NCBI GenBank assembly: GCA_965221505.1
Contig: CBDCSI010000002.1
Span: 248,001 to 312,000 of the forward strand
Origin: CAZPXZ01 sp965221505
GTDB lineage: Bacteria > Pseudomonadota > Alphaproteobacteria > Rhodobacterales > CAZPXZ01
Direction: 5' to 3'
DNA length: 64,000 bases
Below the pieces are notes generated by a model. The model had not been told where the DNA came from. It searched no databases and saw only the letters and a program-made list of their open reading frames with translations. Below are positions 53,261 to 63,267 of the stretch, one piece after another; within the stretch, counting starts at the first letter, position 1, and each line of letters opens with the position of its first letter. Position numbers and translations under genes: made by a program.

Positions 53261-55366
53261 GTGACGCGGAACGCCGAAACACGCGGCCGTTACTGCATCG
53301 GGGTCGACACCGGCGGCACCTTCACCGATGCGGTCGTTCTCGATCGCGCCGGACAGGGCGGCGCGGGGACGGTTCTCGGCCATGCGAAGGCGCGAACGAC
53401 CCATGACCGTCTCGACCGCGGCGTCGAGTGCGCGATTCGCGCGGCGATGGCCGCGGCAGAGATTCCGCCTGAGAGGATCGAGCTGGTATCCCTGTCCACC
53501 ACGCTTGCGACCAACGCCCTCGCCGAAGGGCACACGGGGGACACCGCGCTCGTGATGCTGGGGTTCGACCGGCATGCCGTGCGGCGCAGCGGGATTTCGG
53601 AATTCGGCGACGTACCCCGTGTCCTGCAGGTCCGGGGAGGTCACGACGCCGGGGGAGAGGAGCGGAACCCCCTCGACCTGGCGGCGTTGTCCGACGGGAT
53701 TCGGGAACTGCAGCCGTCCGTCGACGCCTTTGCGGTCGCGGGAATGTTCGCCGTTCGGAATCCTTCGCACGAGCGCGAAGCGCGGGCGCTGATCCGCCGG
53801 TTGACCGGATTGCCCGTCACCTGCAGCCACGAATTGACCGCGGAACTGGACGGACCGCGGCGCGCGCTCACCACATATCTGAACGCCGGACTCATCCCGC
53901 GCATCGACGCGCTGATGCGCGCCTGCGAAGAGGTGCTCGCCGGCGCCGGCATCGACGCTCCCGTCATGGCGGTCCGGGGCGACGGAACGCTGATGAATCT
54001 CCCGACCGCGCGCGAGTTTCCGGTCCACACCGTTCTCTCCGGCCCTGCGGCCAGCGCCACGGGCGCTCACTTTCTCTCCGGATGCGCGGACGCGGTGGTT
54101 TCCGACATCGGAGGCACCACGACCGACGTCGCCGTCCTGGAGGGAGGCGCGGTGCGCATCGATCCGCAAGGCTCCCTCGTGCGCGGAAGGCGCACCTTCG
54201 TCCGTGCCGTGGATATGAGAACCTTCGCCCTCGGCGGCGACAGCGAGGTCGCGGTGACGGAGGACGCCGCCATGCCGCGACTCTCGCTCGGTCCGAGACG
54301 CGCGGTGCCGATCGTGGAATTTTATCGTCAGTACCCGGACCTGGTTCTGCAGTCCCTTCGCCGGCAACTCGAGGCCGGTCGCCCCGACCCGACACACGCC
54401 CGCTTTGCGGAAATCTCGCGCGCGGGGCGATCCGCCGCTCCCGACTCCCCGGCCGCGCGGAACGTTCTCCGGGCACTGGCCGACGGCCCGCTCCCGGTCG
54501 ACGCTCTGGTGCGCGAGCGGCGCTGGATCGCGACGCTGGAACGACTCCGGGATCGGGGATTCGCACGAATTGCGGCTTTCACTCCGACGGACGCGTTCGA
54601 GATGCTGAACGGCGGCGATCCGTCCGGCGCAGCCGAACTGGCGGCGTCGCTCCTCGCGCGGCAACGCGATCGTCGCGGACGCGAAGCGGCGGACGGTCCC
54701 GAAGCGCTCGCCGGCATGGTCCTCGCCCGGCTTCGGCGGGAATCGTCCCTCGCCGTGCTGGCGTCCGCGATGGATCACGACGGATTCGAGGGCCGGTCGC
54801 TTGCGGCCAGCCCCTTGGCCGAAGCGTCGCTGGACGGGCGTGCGGGACTGGTACGCGCGGAGGTTCGACTGTCTGCGCCCCTGATTGCCGTCGGCGCGTC
54901 CGCTCGCGCGCACTATCCCGGCGTCGCGAAGGAACTCGGCGCGGAACTGGTCTGCCCGCCGCTTGCGGAGGTCGCGAACGCGGTCGGCGCGGCCGTCGGA
55001 GGCGTCGTCGCGAGCGCCGAAATCCTGGTCCTGCAGCCGACGCCCGGCGTCTTCGCCGTTCACGGCGAAGGGCCGCCCGAGCGCTTCCCTTCTCTTCCGC
55101 TCGCAGTGGAGGCGGCGACGGAACGCAGCCGCCGGCTGGCGTCCCGCAGGGCGGCGGAGGCCGGCGCCGTCGGAATTTCCGTCGGGATCCGGGAGCGACG
55201 CCGCATGGCGAACGTGGAGGGGGAGGCGTTGCTGGTCGAGTTGCGCGTTCGGGCAACGGCCCGAGGATTGCCCGGGACCCGGACCGGAAAACCGGACCGT
55301 CTCGTCGAGCCGCGGGATTCGCAGGCGTCGCCGAAGGATGCGAGCGGAGAACCGGACACGGGTTGA
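53261..55366 (+). CDS. Hydantoinase/oxoprolinase family protein (HyuA-like)
   Basis: A 701-residue ATP-dependent hydantoinase/oxoprolinase A-type subunit. N-terminal YCIGVDTGGTFTD binds phosphate of ATP, followed by LSTTLATNALAEG, and a second actin-fold loop ALGGDSEVAV and SDIGGTTTDVAV. Members hydrolyse hydantoins, 5-oxoproline or acetone-type substrates, usually with a HyuB partner, which is not encoded beside it. GTG 53261 places the family start near IGVDTGG. The C-terminal 60 residues are arginine-rich and may be untypical. Confidence 0.88.
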   Translation: MTRNAETRGRYCIGVDTGGTFTDAVVLDRAGQGGAGTVLGHAKARTTHDRLDRGVECAIRAAMAAAEIPPERIELVSLSTTLATNALAEGHTGDTALVMLGFDRHAVRRSGISEFGDVPRVLQVRGGHDAGGEERNPLDLAALSDGIRELQPSVDAFAVAGMFAVRNPSHEREARALIRRLTGLPVTCSHELTAELDGPRRALTTYLNAGLIPRIDALMRACEEVLAGAGIDAPVMAVRGDGTLMNLPTAREFPVHTVLSGPAASATGAHFLSGCADAVVSDIGGTTTDVAVLEGGAVRIDPQGSLVRGRRTFVRAVDMRTFALGGDSEVAVTEDAAMPRLSLGPRRAVPIVEFYRQYPDLVLQSLRRQLEAGRPDPTHARFAEISRAGRSAAPDSPAARNVLRALADGPLPVDALVRERRWIATLERLRDRGFARIAAFTPTDAFEMLNGGDPSGAAELAASLLARQRDRRGREAADGPEALAGMVLARLRRESSLAVLASAMDHDGFEGRSLAASPLAEASLDGRAGLVRAEVRLSAPLIAVGASARAHYPGVAKELGAELVCPPLAEVANAVGAAVGGVVASAEILVLQPTPGVFAVHGEGPPERFPSLPLAVEAATERSRRLASRRAAEAGAVGISVGIRERRRMANVEGEALLVELRVRATARGLPGTRTGKPDRLVEPRDSQASPKDASGEPDTG

Positions 55367-55588
55367 GGTTCGGCGACCGGAATCGCGCAGTCCCTTGCGA
55401 AGTCGTCGGAGTCGCCGCCGGACGGGAGGGGAGCGTCTTCCGGTCCCGCCTGCGCGCCCGGCGCCGCAAGTCCGCTTGACGCCGGATGCCGCTCGGGCCA
55501 TCGTTCCCGGGCGGGGGCGGCGCCGTCCCGAACGCCGGAGACCGGATCCGACCCGCGCGTCCCGAACGAGGTTCCGGGGAGGAAAACG

Positions 55589-56419
55589 ATGGGCCACGAC
55601 ACGTCGGACGCCAGGAACCTGGTCGACCTGAACCGTTATCCGCTGTTCGACGCGGACGCCCGCGGCCGGATCGTGGCCGCCGCGCGGCGGAGCCTGGCGG
55701 CGGAAGGATCCGCGGTCCTTCCCGGATTCGTCCGCGCGGGCGGCGTCGCCGCCATTCGGCGAGAGGCGCTGGCGCTCGCGCCGGCCGCTCACCGGCGGGA
55801 GAGCATGCTCGGCGCCTACCCGGACGCGGCGCCGGACACGTCGGACTCGACCCATCCCGTCCGGCGCCGAAGCGCCTACCGAATGAACGTCGTCGCCACC
55901 GACCAGATCGCTCCCGACGGACCCGTGCTCGCCCTCTACGAATGGCGGCCGCTCGTGGAGCTCGTCGCCGACGTTCTGGAGCTCCCGGAGCTTCATGTCG
56001 TCGCCGACCCGATGATGCGCTGCAATTTTACCTATCTGGGCGAGGGCGACGAGCACGGATGGCATTTCGACGGCAACGACTTCGTGGTGTCGCTCATGGT
56101 GCAGCAAGCGGATTCGGGCGGCGACTTCGAGTTTGCGCCCAACGTCCGAAGCGCCGACCGGCCGAATTTCGACGGCGTTCGCGACGTCATGGACGAGAAG
56201 CCGGGCACGACCCGCCTGATCCGGGCCGCCCCGGGAACGCTCGCGATCTTTCGGGGCCGGCGCTCGTTGCATCGGGTCACGCGGGTGCGCGGACGCACGC
56301 TGCGGATCATCGCCTTGCTGAGCTATCACGAGACTCCGGGGCTGGTGAACGGGCCGGAAGCCCAGCGCAGGGTGTTCGACCGCGCCTACGGCGAGCCGGC
56401 CCCCGTCGCGCAGGCCTGA
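55589..56419 (+). CDS. HalD/ArpA-like 2-oxoglutarate/Fe(II) oxygenase
   Basis: A 276-residue protein with a facial triad readable as H159/D161 (HGWHFDGND) and H228 (RRSLHRV). PMMRCNFTYLGEG and the downstream IRAAPGTLAIFRGR match HalD/ArpA-type oxygenases. The GGGGAGGAAAACG ribosome site precedes ATG 55589. It probably hydroxylates or otherwise oxidises a small substrate, possibly an amino acid. The halogenase branch cannot be told from sequence, though the Asp in HFD argues for hydroxylation. Near the liv operon but with its own gap. Confidence 0.82.
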   Translation: MGHDTSDARNLVDLNRYPLFDADARGRIVAAARRSLAAEGSAVLPGFVRAGGVAAIRREALALAPAAHRRESMLGAYPDAAPDTSDSTHPVRRRSAYRMNVVATDQIAPDGPVLALYEWRPLVELVADVLELPELHVVADPMMRCNFTYLGEGDEHGWHFDGNDFVVSLMVQQADSGGDFEFAPNVRSADRPNFDGVRDVMDEKPGTTRLIRAAPGTLAIFRGRRSLHRVTRVRGRTLRIIALLSYHETPGLVNGPEAQRRVFDRAYGEPAPVAQA

Positions 56420-56665
56420 GGCGACGCGCCCCGTCCTCCGAAACCCGAGGCTTCCCGCGCCCTCCCGGTCCCCCGACCGGCGCGGTCGGACGTTCCCTTC
56501 CGACGGACCGCGGCGCTCCGCGCTACCCGCCGCGCTCTCCGGGGACCGCCGGTCGCGCGCGGGACGTGCGAGCGGCAATTGACTCGGCACGGAGATGTGC
56601 AAGAGTCGCGACGATCAACCTCCGATACGTCGGTCGCCGGCATCGCAAGGCGCGGAAAGGATAGC

Positions 56666-57541
56666 TTGGATCTTCTGCAATTGACGGTCAGCGGCCTCGC
56701 CAACGGCTGCGTCTACGGGCTGGTCGCCCTCGGATTCGTGCTGATCTACAAGGTGACCGAACAGATCAATTTCGCCCAGGGCGACATGATGATGCTGGGC
56801 GCCTTCGTCGCGCTGGGCCTCGCCAACGACGCCCATGCCGGACTGCCCTTCGCCGTCGCCTGCGTCGGCGCGATCCTGATCATGGCCGGGTTCGGCTGGA
56901 TCCTGGAACGCTCGATCCTGCGCCGGACCTTCGGCCAGTCGCAAATGGCGGTCGCGATGCTGACCATCGCGCTCGGTTTCGTGATGCGCTTCGCCGCAGG
57001 CGCGATCTGGGGGCACGAGCCGCAGGTGCTCGACAGCCCGCTGGTGGGAGCGAACCGTTCCTTCGGCGGCGTCGCGCTGGGCATCGACGAAATCGCGGTC
57101 ATCGCGGTAACGCTGGTCCTGACCGGCCTGCTGTACCTGTTCTTCAGCCGGACGCGAACCGGGGTGGCCATGCAGGCATCCAGCCAGAACCAGCTCGCCG
57201 CCTATTGCATGGGCATCCCCGTGAAGCGGCTGCACGGGCTGGCATGGGCGCTCGCCGGCGCCGCCGCGGCGATTTCCGGAATTCTCTTCGCCTCCAAGGG
57301 ATCGATCGACCCGAGCGCCGGGTTTCTGGGTATCAAGGCGTTTGCGGCGGCGGTGATCGGCGGCTTCGGCTCCCTGCCCGGAGCGCTGCTCGGCGGCGTC
57401 GTCGTGGGTCTCGTGGAACAGTTCGCCGCCCGCTACCTCGTTTCGGGCTACTCGCAGATCGCGCCCTACGCCGTCCTGATTCTGGTGCTGCTGCTTCGCC
57501 CCCACGGGCTGATTCCGCAAATGCGGGTCAAGAAGGCCTGA
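56666..57541 (+). CDS. livH: Branched-chain amino acid-type ABC permease LivH
   Basis: A 291-residue membrane permease with FVLIYKVTEQINFAQGDMMMLGA near the start, AAVIGGFGSLPGALLGGVVVG and about eight membrane helices. It forms the transport channel with LivM. TTG 56666 is preceded by GGAAAGGAT. First gene of the transport operon. Confidence 0.93.
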   Translation: MDLLQLTVSGLANGCVYGLVALGFVLIYKVTEQINFAQGDMMMLGAFVALGLANDAHAGLPFAVACVGAILIMAGFGWILERSILRRTFGQSQMAVAMLTIALGFVMRFAAGAIWGHEPQVLDSPLVGANRSFGGVALGIDEIAVIAVTLVLTGLLYLFFSRTRTGVAMQASSQNQLAAYCMGIPVKRLHGLAWALAGAAAAISGILFASKGSIDPSAGFLGIKAFAAAVIGGFGSLPGALLGGVVVGLVEQFAARYLVSGYSQIAPYAVLILVLLLRPHGLIPQMRVKKA

Positions 57542-57545
57542 CCGG

Positions 57546-58646
57546 ATGCGCATCCGTTTCAAGACCGGCTACGACCAGGACGTCCGGCTCTTTCGGGACC
57601 TGCGCGAAGGGCTCCGCTACGCCTGCCTCGTCGCGGTCGCGCTCGTTCTGCCGTTCCTGCTGGACGACTTCCTGATCGGCGAGGCGACCCTCGTCCTGAT
57701 CTGGGCCGTCGCCGGAATGGGACTCATGCTGCTGACCGGACATGCCGGCCAGGTCAGCCTGGGCCACGCCGCGTTTCTCGCCCTCGGCTGCTACGCGAGC
57801 GCCGTCCTGACGGGCCGGCTCGGCCTTCCGTTCCTTCTTTCCTTCGCGATCGCCGGCGTCGTCTCCGGACTCGCGGGCGTCCTGGTCGCCGTTCCGGCGG
57901 CGCGCCTGCACGGCATCTACCTGGCCATTCTGACCCTGGCCCTCTCCATGCTCACGGAGGACCTGATCGTCCTGCTCGAGCCCTGGACCGGCGGGGTGAG
58001 CGGTCTCGTCGCGCCCGGGATCGCCGTCGCCGGCATCGAGATCGACCGGTTCGGAACGCCGGACCGGTTCTACTGGCTCTGTCTCGCCGTCGCGATTCTG
58101 GTGACGCTCGCCTACCGGAACGTTCTCCGCTCGCCGCTCGGACGATCGTTCGAAGCCGTCCGCGACTCCGAGATCTCGGCCCAGGCCCTCGGCGTGAACC
58201 TGGCCAGAACCAAGGTTGCCGCTTTCGGCTTGTCCTGCATGGCGACCGGCTGGGCGGGCGCACTGATGGGGCAGTATTTCTACAGCTTCAATCACGAGGC
58301 CTTTACCGTCGTGCTGTCGATCCAGCTTCTCCTGATGATCGTGATCGGCGGGCTGGGCTCCGTTCAGGGCGCCTGGTACGGCGCCTTCGTCGTCGGGATC
58401 ATCCCCCAGGGCATCAGCGTCGCGCGCGACTGGGTGTCGCAGGCGGCGGGACCGGCGACGGCGACGGTTCCCGGGCTGGAAATCGCGCTGTTCGCGGCTC
58501 TTCTCGTGTTCTTCATCCTGTTCGAGCCGCTCGGCATCCACGGCCGGTTGACCAAGTGGCGCATCCAGCTGGAACTGTTCCCTCTCGCCCGGCGCGACAT
58601 GTTCCGGCGGCAGCGGACCTACCTGAAGACGGAGCGAATGCGGTGA
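57546..58646 (+). CDS. livM: Branched-chain amino acid-type ABC permease LivM
   Basis: A 366-residue membrane permease with LMLLTGHAGQVSLGHAAFLALGCY, MLTEDLIVLL, and VIGGLGSVQGAWYGAFVVG. Starts 5 bases after livH. Partner of LivH in the membrane channel. Confidence 0.93.
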   Translation: MRIRFKTGYDQDVRLFRDLREGLRYACLVAVALVLPFLLDDFLIGEATLVLIWAVAGMGLMLLTGHAGQVSLGHAAFLALGCYASAVLTGRLGLPFLLSFAIAGVVSGLAGVLVAVPAARLHGIYLAILTLALSMLTEDLIVLLEPWTGGVSGLVAPGIAVAGIEIDRFGTPDRFYWLCLAVAILVTLAYRNVLRSPLGRSFEAVRDSEISAQALGVNLARTKVAAFGLSCMATGWAGALMGQYFYSFNHEAFTVVLSIQLLLMIVIGGLGSVQGAWYGAFVVGIIPQGISVARDWVSQAAGPATATVPGLEIALFAALLVFFILFEPLGIHGRLTKWRIQLELFPLARRDMFRRQRTYLKTERMR

Positions 58647-59419
58647 GCCTGCTGGAGGTGCGCGACCTTACGCTCCGCTTCGGCGGTCTCACGGCCCTGG
58701 ACGACGTGTCGTTCGAGGTCGAAGCGGGAGAGGTCTTCGCCGTCGTCGGGCCGAACGGCGCCGGCAAGTCGACCCTCTTCAACGTCGTTTCGCGCTTCTA
58801 TCGCCCCGAACGGGGCGACGTGCGCTACGAGGGATCGAGCGTCCTCGGACGAGCGCCGGACGAGATCGCCGGCCTCGGCATCGCCCGAACGTTCCAGAAC
58901 ATCGAGCTGTTCGAGTTCTCTACGGTGTTGCAGAACCTTCTGGTCGCGCGGCACTCGCATTGCCGGGCGTCGATCCTGTCCCAGATCTGCTTCGCCCCGG
59001 CGGTGCGACGGGCGGAAATCGAACACCGGCGCAAGGTCGAGGAGGTGATCGACTTTCTGGAACTGCAGGCCTATCGGGACGCGCGGATCGCCGGACTTCC
59101 CTACGGCATTCGCAAGATCGTCGAGATCGGAAGGGCGCTCGCCGCGGAGCCTCGGCTGATCCTCCTCGACGAGCCCGCGTCGGGGCTGTCGGTCGAGGAG
59201 ACCCAGGACATCCGGTTCCGGATCGAGGACATCCGCAGCCGCATGGGGATCACGGTGCTCATGGTCGAGCACGACATGGGCCTGGTATCTGCGGTGTCGG
59301 ACCGGGTGCTCGTGCTGGCGGACGGACGGGCGATCGCGGTGGGCGCGCCCGAAGAGGTGCAGTCCGACCCGCAGGTCGTCTCCGTCTATCTCGGACGCGC
59401 GCCGGAGTCCGCGTCGTGA
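58643..59419 (+). CDS. livG: Branched-chain amino acid-type ABC ATPase LivG
   Basis: A 258-residue ATPase with Walker A GPNGAGKST, the family RTFQNIELF, a signature replaced by PYGIRKIVEIGRALA as usual in LivG, Walker B LILLDEPASGL, and the HDMGLV switch. GTG 58643 overlaps livM by 4 bases. Powers the LivHM channel. Confidence 0.94.
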   Translation: MSLLEVRDLTLRFGGLTALDDVSFEVEAGEVFAVVGPNGAGKSTLFNVVSRFYRPERGDVRYEGSSVLGRAPDEIAGLGIARTFQNIELFEFSTVLQNLLVARHSHCRASILSQICFAPAVRRAEIEHRRKVEEVIDFLELQAYRDARIAGLPYGIRKIVEIGRALAAEPRLILLDEPASGLSVEETQDIRFRIEDIRSRMGITVLMVEHDMGLVSAVSDRVLVLADGRAIAVGAPEEVQSDPQVVSVYLGRAPESAS

Positions 59420-60186
59420 CCGGGGCGCTGTTGCGCGTTCGCAACCTGGAATGCAGCTACGGTCCGGTCCGGGCCCTTCAGGGCGTGAGCGTCGACGTTC
59501 CCGAGGGAGGGATCGTCGCGGTACTCGGCGCGAACGGGGCGGGCAAGACGACCCTGTTGCGGGCGATCTCGGGAATTCTGGCCCCCGAGCGGGGCGAGAT
59601 CGAGCTCGACGGACAGCCGATCGCGCGAGCCGAGCCCGACCGGATCGTACGCATGGGAGTCGTCCAGGTTCCCGAGGGGCGGGAGATCTTTCCCCTGCTG
59701 ACGGTACGGGAAAACCTTGCCATGGGGGCGTACACCCGCCGGGACGCCGGCGCGGCGGAAGACCTGGAAACCGTGTTCGGATATTTTCCGGCGCTCCGGG
59801 ACCGGCTTCGCCAGTCCGGCGCGACGCTCTCGGGCGGACAGCAGCAGATGCTCGCCATCGCCCGGGGGCTGATGGCGCGGCCCAGAATCCTGCTTCTCGA
59901 CGAGCCTTCGCTCGGTCTTTCGCCCCTGCTCGCCGGAGAGATATTCGACATCGTGAAGCGGCTGAACCGCGAGCGCGGCATGACGATCCTGCTCGTGGAG
60001 CAGAACGCCCGGGCGGCGCTGGAGCTGGCCGACCGGGGCTACGTGCTGGAAACCGGTCAAGTCGCGATGGAGGGTCCCGCGGCCCGGCTCCGTCGAAGCC
60101 GGGACATACAGGAGTTCTATCTCGGCGCGCGGGAGACGGGGAAGCGCGGCGAGCGGCGCTGGAAGCGCCGAAAGACCTGGCGGTAG
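59416..60186 (+). CDS. livF: Branched-chain amino acid-type ABC ATPase LivF
   Basis: A 256-residue ATPase with Walker A GANGAGKTT, VPEGREIFPLLTVREN, signature LSGGQQQMLAIAR and Walker B ILLLDEPSLGL. GTG 59416 overlaps livG by 4 bases. The C-terminus is unusually Arg/Lys-rich. Confidence 0.94.
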   Translation: MTGALLRVRNLECSYGPVRALQGVSVDVPEGGIVAVLGANGAGKTTLLRAISGILAPERGEIELDGQPIARAEPDRIVRMGVVQVPEGREIFPLLTVRENLAMGAYTRRDAGAAEDLETVFGYFPALRDRLRQSGATLSGGQQQMLAIARGLMARPRILLLDEPSLGLSPLLAGEIFDIVKRLNRERGMTILLVEQNARAALELADRGYVLETGQVAMEGPAARLRRSRDIQEFYLGARETGKRGERRWKRRKTWR

Positions 60187-60195
60187 GAACGCGCG

Positions 60196-62061
60196 ATGTC
60201 CGGCCCGGTCCCGCCTTACGCCGCCGATCCGGCCCGCATCGACGGGTGCGACACGCTTCCGAAGCTGTTCCTGCTTCGATGCGACGAGATGGGCGAGCGC
60301 ACCGCGCATCGCGAGAAGCGTCTCGGTATCTGGCACAGCCACAGCTGGTCCGAGTATCTCGACGGCGCGAGGTCCATCGGTCTCGGCCTCGCCTCCCTGG
60401 GCCTGCGGCGCGGCGAGGCGGTCTCGGTGCTGTCGGAAGGCCGGCGGGAGTGGATGTACGCGGACGTCGGAATCCAGTGCGTCGGCGGCGTCACCACCGG
60501 CGTCTACACGACCTGCAGCGCAGTCCAGCTGGCGCACGTCCTGCAGAACTCCGGCAGCCGGTTCCTGCTGGTCGAGAACGACGAACAGCTGGACAAGTTT
60601 CTCGAGATTCGCGACCGGGTCCCCCATTGCGAGACGTGCGTCGTCCTCGACCCGGACGGGCTGCACGACTTTCGGGACGACCGGGTGTCGTTCCTGGACC
60701 GCCTGTGCGAAGCGGGCCGGCAGGCGCACCGGGAGGACCCGGACCGGTTCCGGCGCGAGGTCGAGGCCTCTCGCCCGGACGACACCGCGCTCCTCATCTA
60801 CACCTCGGGCACGACGGGCCGGCCCAAGGGCGCGATGATCACCCAGGGAAACGTCCTGTCCTGCGTCGCCGCCGCGCAGCCGATCCTCTCCACCCGGGCA
60901 GGCGACGAACAGCTCTGCTTCCTTCCGCTCGCGCACGTCCTGGAGCGAATGGTGTCAGCGTTCGTGCCGATCTTCGCGCGGTCGGTGGTGAATTTCGCCG
61001 AGAGTCCGGAGACCGTGTTCGACAATTTGCGCGAGGTCTCGCCGAGTTTCTTCGTGGCGGTTCCGAGGGTGTGGGAGAAGGTCCACGCCCGCATTTCGAT
61101 CCAGGCCGCCGAGGCCACGGGGCCAGGGCGCCGGGCCCTCGCCCTGGCGGTCGACTGCGGCAGGAAGCGGGCGCGGTTCCGGATGGAGGGACGCCCGGTG
61201 CCCCCGCTCCTCGAGGCCCGCTTCCGTTTCTGGGACCTTCTCGTGCTGCGGAACCTGCGGCGGATGATCGGGCTCGACCGCGCCCGGCGAGTCCTCAGCG
61301 GCGCCGCGCCGATCTCGCCCGGATTGCTGGAGTGGTACTGGTCGATCGGCGTCGTGATGGCGGAGGGTTACGGGCTGACGGAGACGACCGGCATCCTGTC
61401 CGGCAACCTGCCGGAGCGGAACCGTACCGGTTCGGTGGGGATTCCGGTCCGGGGGGTCGAGGTCTCGATCGGGGAGGACGGCGAGATTCTCGCGCGGGGG
61501 CCGGTCGTCTTCCCGGGCTACTGGAAGGACCCGGACGAGACCGCGCGGGCGCTGAAGGACGGCTGGTTCGGCACCGGCGACGCCGGCCGCCTGGACGAGG
61601 ACGGATATCTGTGGATCACCGGACGGATCAAGGACGTCATCGTCACGTCCGGGGGCAAGAACGTCTCGCCGGCGGAATGGGAGAACCGGATCAAGTTCTC
61701 TCCCTATATCGCGGACGCGGCGGTCGTCGGCGACGGCCGGAACTGCCTTACGGCGCTCGTCATGATTGATCGGGAATGCGTGGAGCATTACGCTCGGGAG
61801 CGGCGCGTGTCTTTTTCGGACTTCGCGTCGCTCTGCCGCGCAGAGCCCGTGCTGGATCTCGTCGGCGCGGAAATCGCGGCGGTGAACGCCCGATTCTCGC
61901 GGGCGGAACAAGTGAGGGAATTTCGCCTGATCGACCGGCTCCTGATGCCCGAGGACGAGGAATTGACGCCGACGATGAAGCTGCGGCGCGAAGTCCTCGA
62001 GCGGACCCATGCGGATCTGATCGATCAGATGTACGGCCAGACAAGGGAGAGGACGACATGA
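60196..62061 (+). CDS. AMP-dependent acyl-CoA synthetase (FAA1-like)
   Basis: A 621-residue long-chain-type acyl-CoA ligase with the AMP motif LLIYTSGTTGRPKGAMI, EGYGLTETTG, and WFGTGDAGRLDEDGYLWITGRIKDVI with the C-terminal lid. It activates a carboxylic acid with ATP and CoA. It sits inside the ABC transporter operon between livF and the binding protein, which suggests that the transported compound is an acid activated on entry. The ATG follows GTAGGAACGCGCG. Confidence 0.92.
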   Translation: MSGPVPPYAADPARIDGCDTLPKLFLLRCDEMGERTAHREKRLGIWHSHSWSEYLDGARSIGLGLASLGLRRGEAVSVLSEGRREWMYADVGIQCVGGVTTGVYTTCSAVQLAHVLQNSGSRFLLVENDEQLDKFLEIRDRVPHCETCVVLDPDGLHDFRDDRVSFLDRLCEAGRQAHREDPDRFRREVEASRPDDTALLIYTSGTTGRPKGAMITQGNVLSCVAAAQPILSTRAGDEQLCFLPLAHVLERMVSAFVPIFARSVVNFAESPETVFDNLREVSPSFFVAVPRVWEKVHARISIQAAEATGPGRRALALAVDCGRKRARFRMEGRPVPPLLEARFRFWDLLVLRNLRRMIGLDRARRVLSGAAPISPGLLEWYWSIGVVMAEGYGLTETTGILSGNLPERNRTGSVGIPVRGVEVSIGEDGEILARGPVVFPGYWKDPDETARALKDGWFGTGDAGRLDEDGYLWITGRIKDVIVTSGGKNVSPAEWENRIKFSPYIADAAVVGDGRNCLTALVMIDRECVEHYARERRVSFSDFASLCRAEPVLDLVGAEIAAVNARFSRAEQVREFRLIDRLLMPEDEELTPTMKLRREVLERTHADLIDQMYGQTRERTT

Positions 62062-63209
62062 GGGTATTTCGCACAGCCGCCGCCGCGCTGCTCCTCGCGG
62101 CGCCGGCGCTCGCAGACCAGGGGGTGAGCGACGAAGAGGTGGTAATCGGTTCGGTCAACGATCTCTCGGGGCCGTTCGCCGCCTTCGGCGCGCCTGCCGT
62201 CGCGGCCGCGCAGATGCATTTCGACACGGTGAACGCGGACGGCGGAATTCACGGTCGGACCGTCCGGTTCGTGGTCGAGGACATGGGATACCAGATGCCC
62301 AAGGCGGTCCAGGCCTACAACAAGCTCGTCAACCGCGACGAGGTCTTCGCGATGCTCCTGTCGCTCGGGACTCCGATGAACATCGCCGGGTTCGAGCTGA
62401 CGACGCCGAACGACATTCCGAACGTCTCGCCGTTGAGCGCCGCCCGGCAAATGCTGGACGAGCCGGCTCGGCTTCGGTTCGCCTCGACCAGCTTCTATTA
62501 CGACGAGCTGCGGCAGGCGGCGCGGTACATGTCCGAGAACCACGGCGTGACCAACCTCTGCGCCATGTACCTTCCCACCGATTTCGGCACCGAGATCCAG
62601 GCCGCGCTGACGGACGAGGCAGGCTCCAACGACGCGCTCGAATTCGTCTCGGAGACCCGGCACAAGCCGGACGAGACGGACTTCGTCGGCGCCTTGCAGA
62701 AACTGCAGGCGGACGGCTGCGAGATGGTCGGGCTGGCGCTCGGCGTCCGGCAGACCATCGCGGCGGTCGCGACCGCCAAGAAGCTCGGTCTCGACGGGAT
62801 GAAGATGGTCGGCTCCTCGGCGTCGTTCCACTCCGCGCTCGCGGCGGTTCCCGGCGGCGTGACCGAGGGGCTGTACGCCGCCTCGGGCTGGGCCGACCTC
62901 GCCGCCCGCGCAGCCGAGCCGGAAGCGGCCGCCTTCATCGCCGCCTACATGGAGGCGCATGGCGAGTTTCCGGGTACCGGTGCGGTTCTCGGCTACGCGT
63001 CGGCGCAGTTGCTCACCCGCGCGCTGGACGCCGCCGGCCCGGACCTGACGGTGGACAGCTTCCTCGCCGCGATGGAGAGCCTGGACTACTACGACCCGAT
63101 CATGGACAACCGGGTCACCTACTCCGCCGACGACCACCAGGGCGCCGACGCGATCGTCCTCTCGGTGATCGAGGGCGGCCAGTGGAAGGAACTGGCACGG
63201 TTCGAGTAG
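62058..63209 (+). CDS. Periplasmic binding protein of the branched-chain amino acid type
   Basis: A 383-residue substrate-binding protein with a signal peptide (MRVFRTAAAALLLAAPALA, cleavage likely before DQG). The mature start VIGSVNDLSGPFAAFG is typical of the LivJ/K-type Periplasmic_binding_6 family, as are DMGYQMPKAVQAYNKLV and GLYAASGW. It delivers ligand to LivHM. The ligand is unknown; the context suggests an acid rather than a branched-chain amino acid. ATG overlaps the ligase stop. Confidence 0.93.
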   Translation: MRVFRTAAAALLLAAPALADQGVSDEEVVIGSVNDLSGPFAAFGAPAVAAAQMHFDTVNADGGIHGRTVRFVVEDMGYQMPKAVQAYNKLVNRDEVFAMLLSLGTPMNIAGFELTTPNDIPNVSPLSAARQMLDEPARLRFASTSFYYDELRQAARYMSENHGVTNLCAMYLPTDFGTEIQAALTDEAGSNDALEFVSETRHKPDETDFVGALQKLQADGCEMVGLALGVRQTIAAVATAKKLGLDGMKMVGSSASFHSALAAVPGGVTEGLYAASGWADLAARAAEPEAAAFIAAYMEAHGEFPGTGAVLGYASAQLLTRALDAAGPDLTVDSFLAAMESLDYYDPIMDNRVTYSADDHQGADAIVLSVIEGGQWKELARFE

Positions 63210-63227
63210 AGGCCTTCCGCCTCGCCT

Positions 63228-63251
63228 TGCGGCCGGCAGCCGCCGGCCGCA
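63228..63251. terminator. Bidirectional terminator hairpin between convergent genes
   Basis: A perfect 10-bp inverted repeat (TGCGGCCGGC / GCCGGCCGCA) with an AGCC loop begins 19 bases after the binding protein stop and precedes the convergent kinase stop. No T-run follows. Confidence 0.6.
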
Positions 63252-63267
63252 GGGCCCGATCGCCGCG

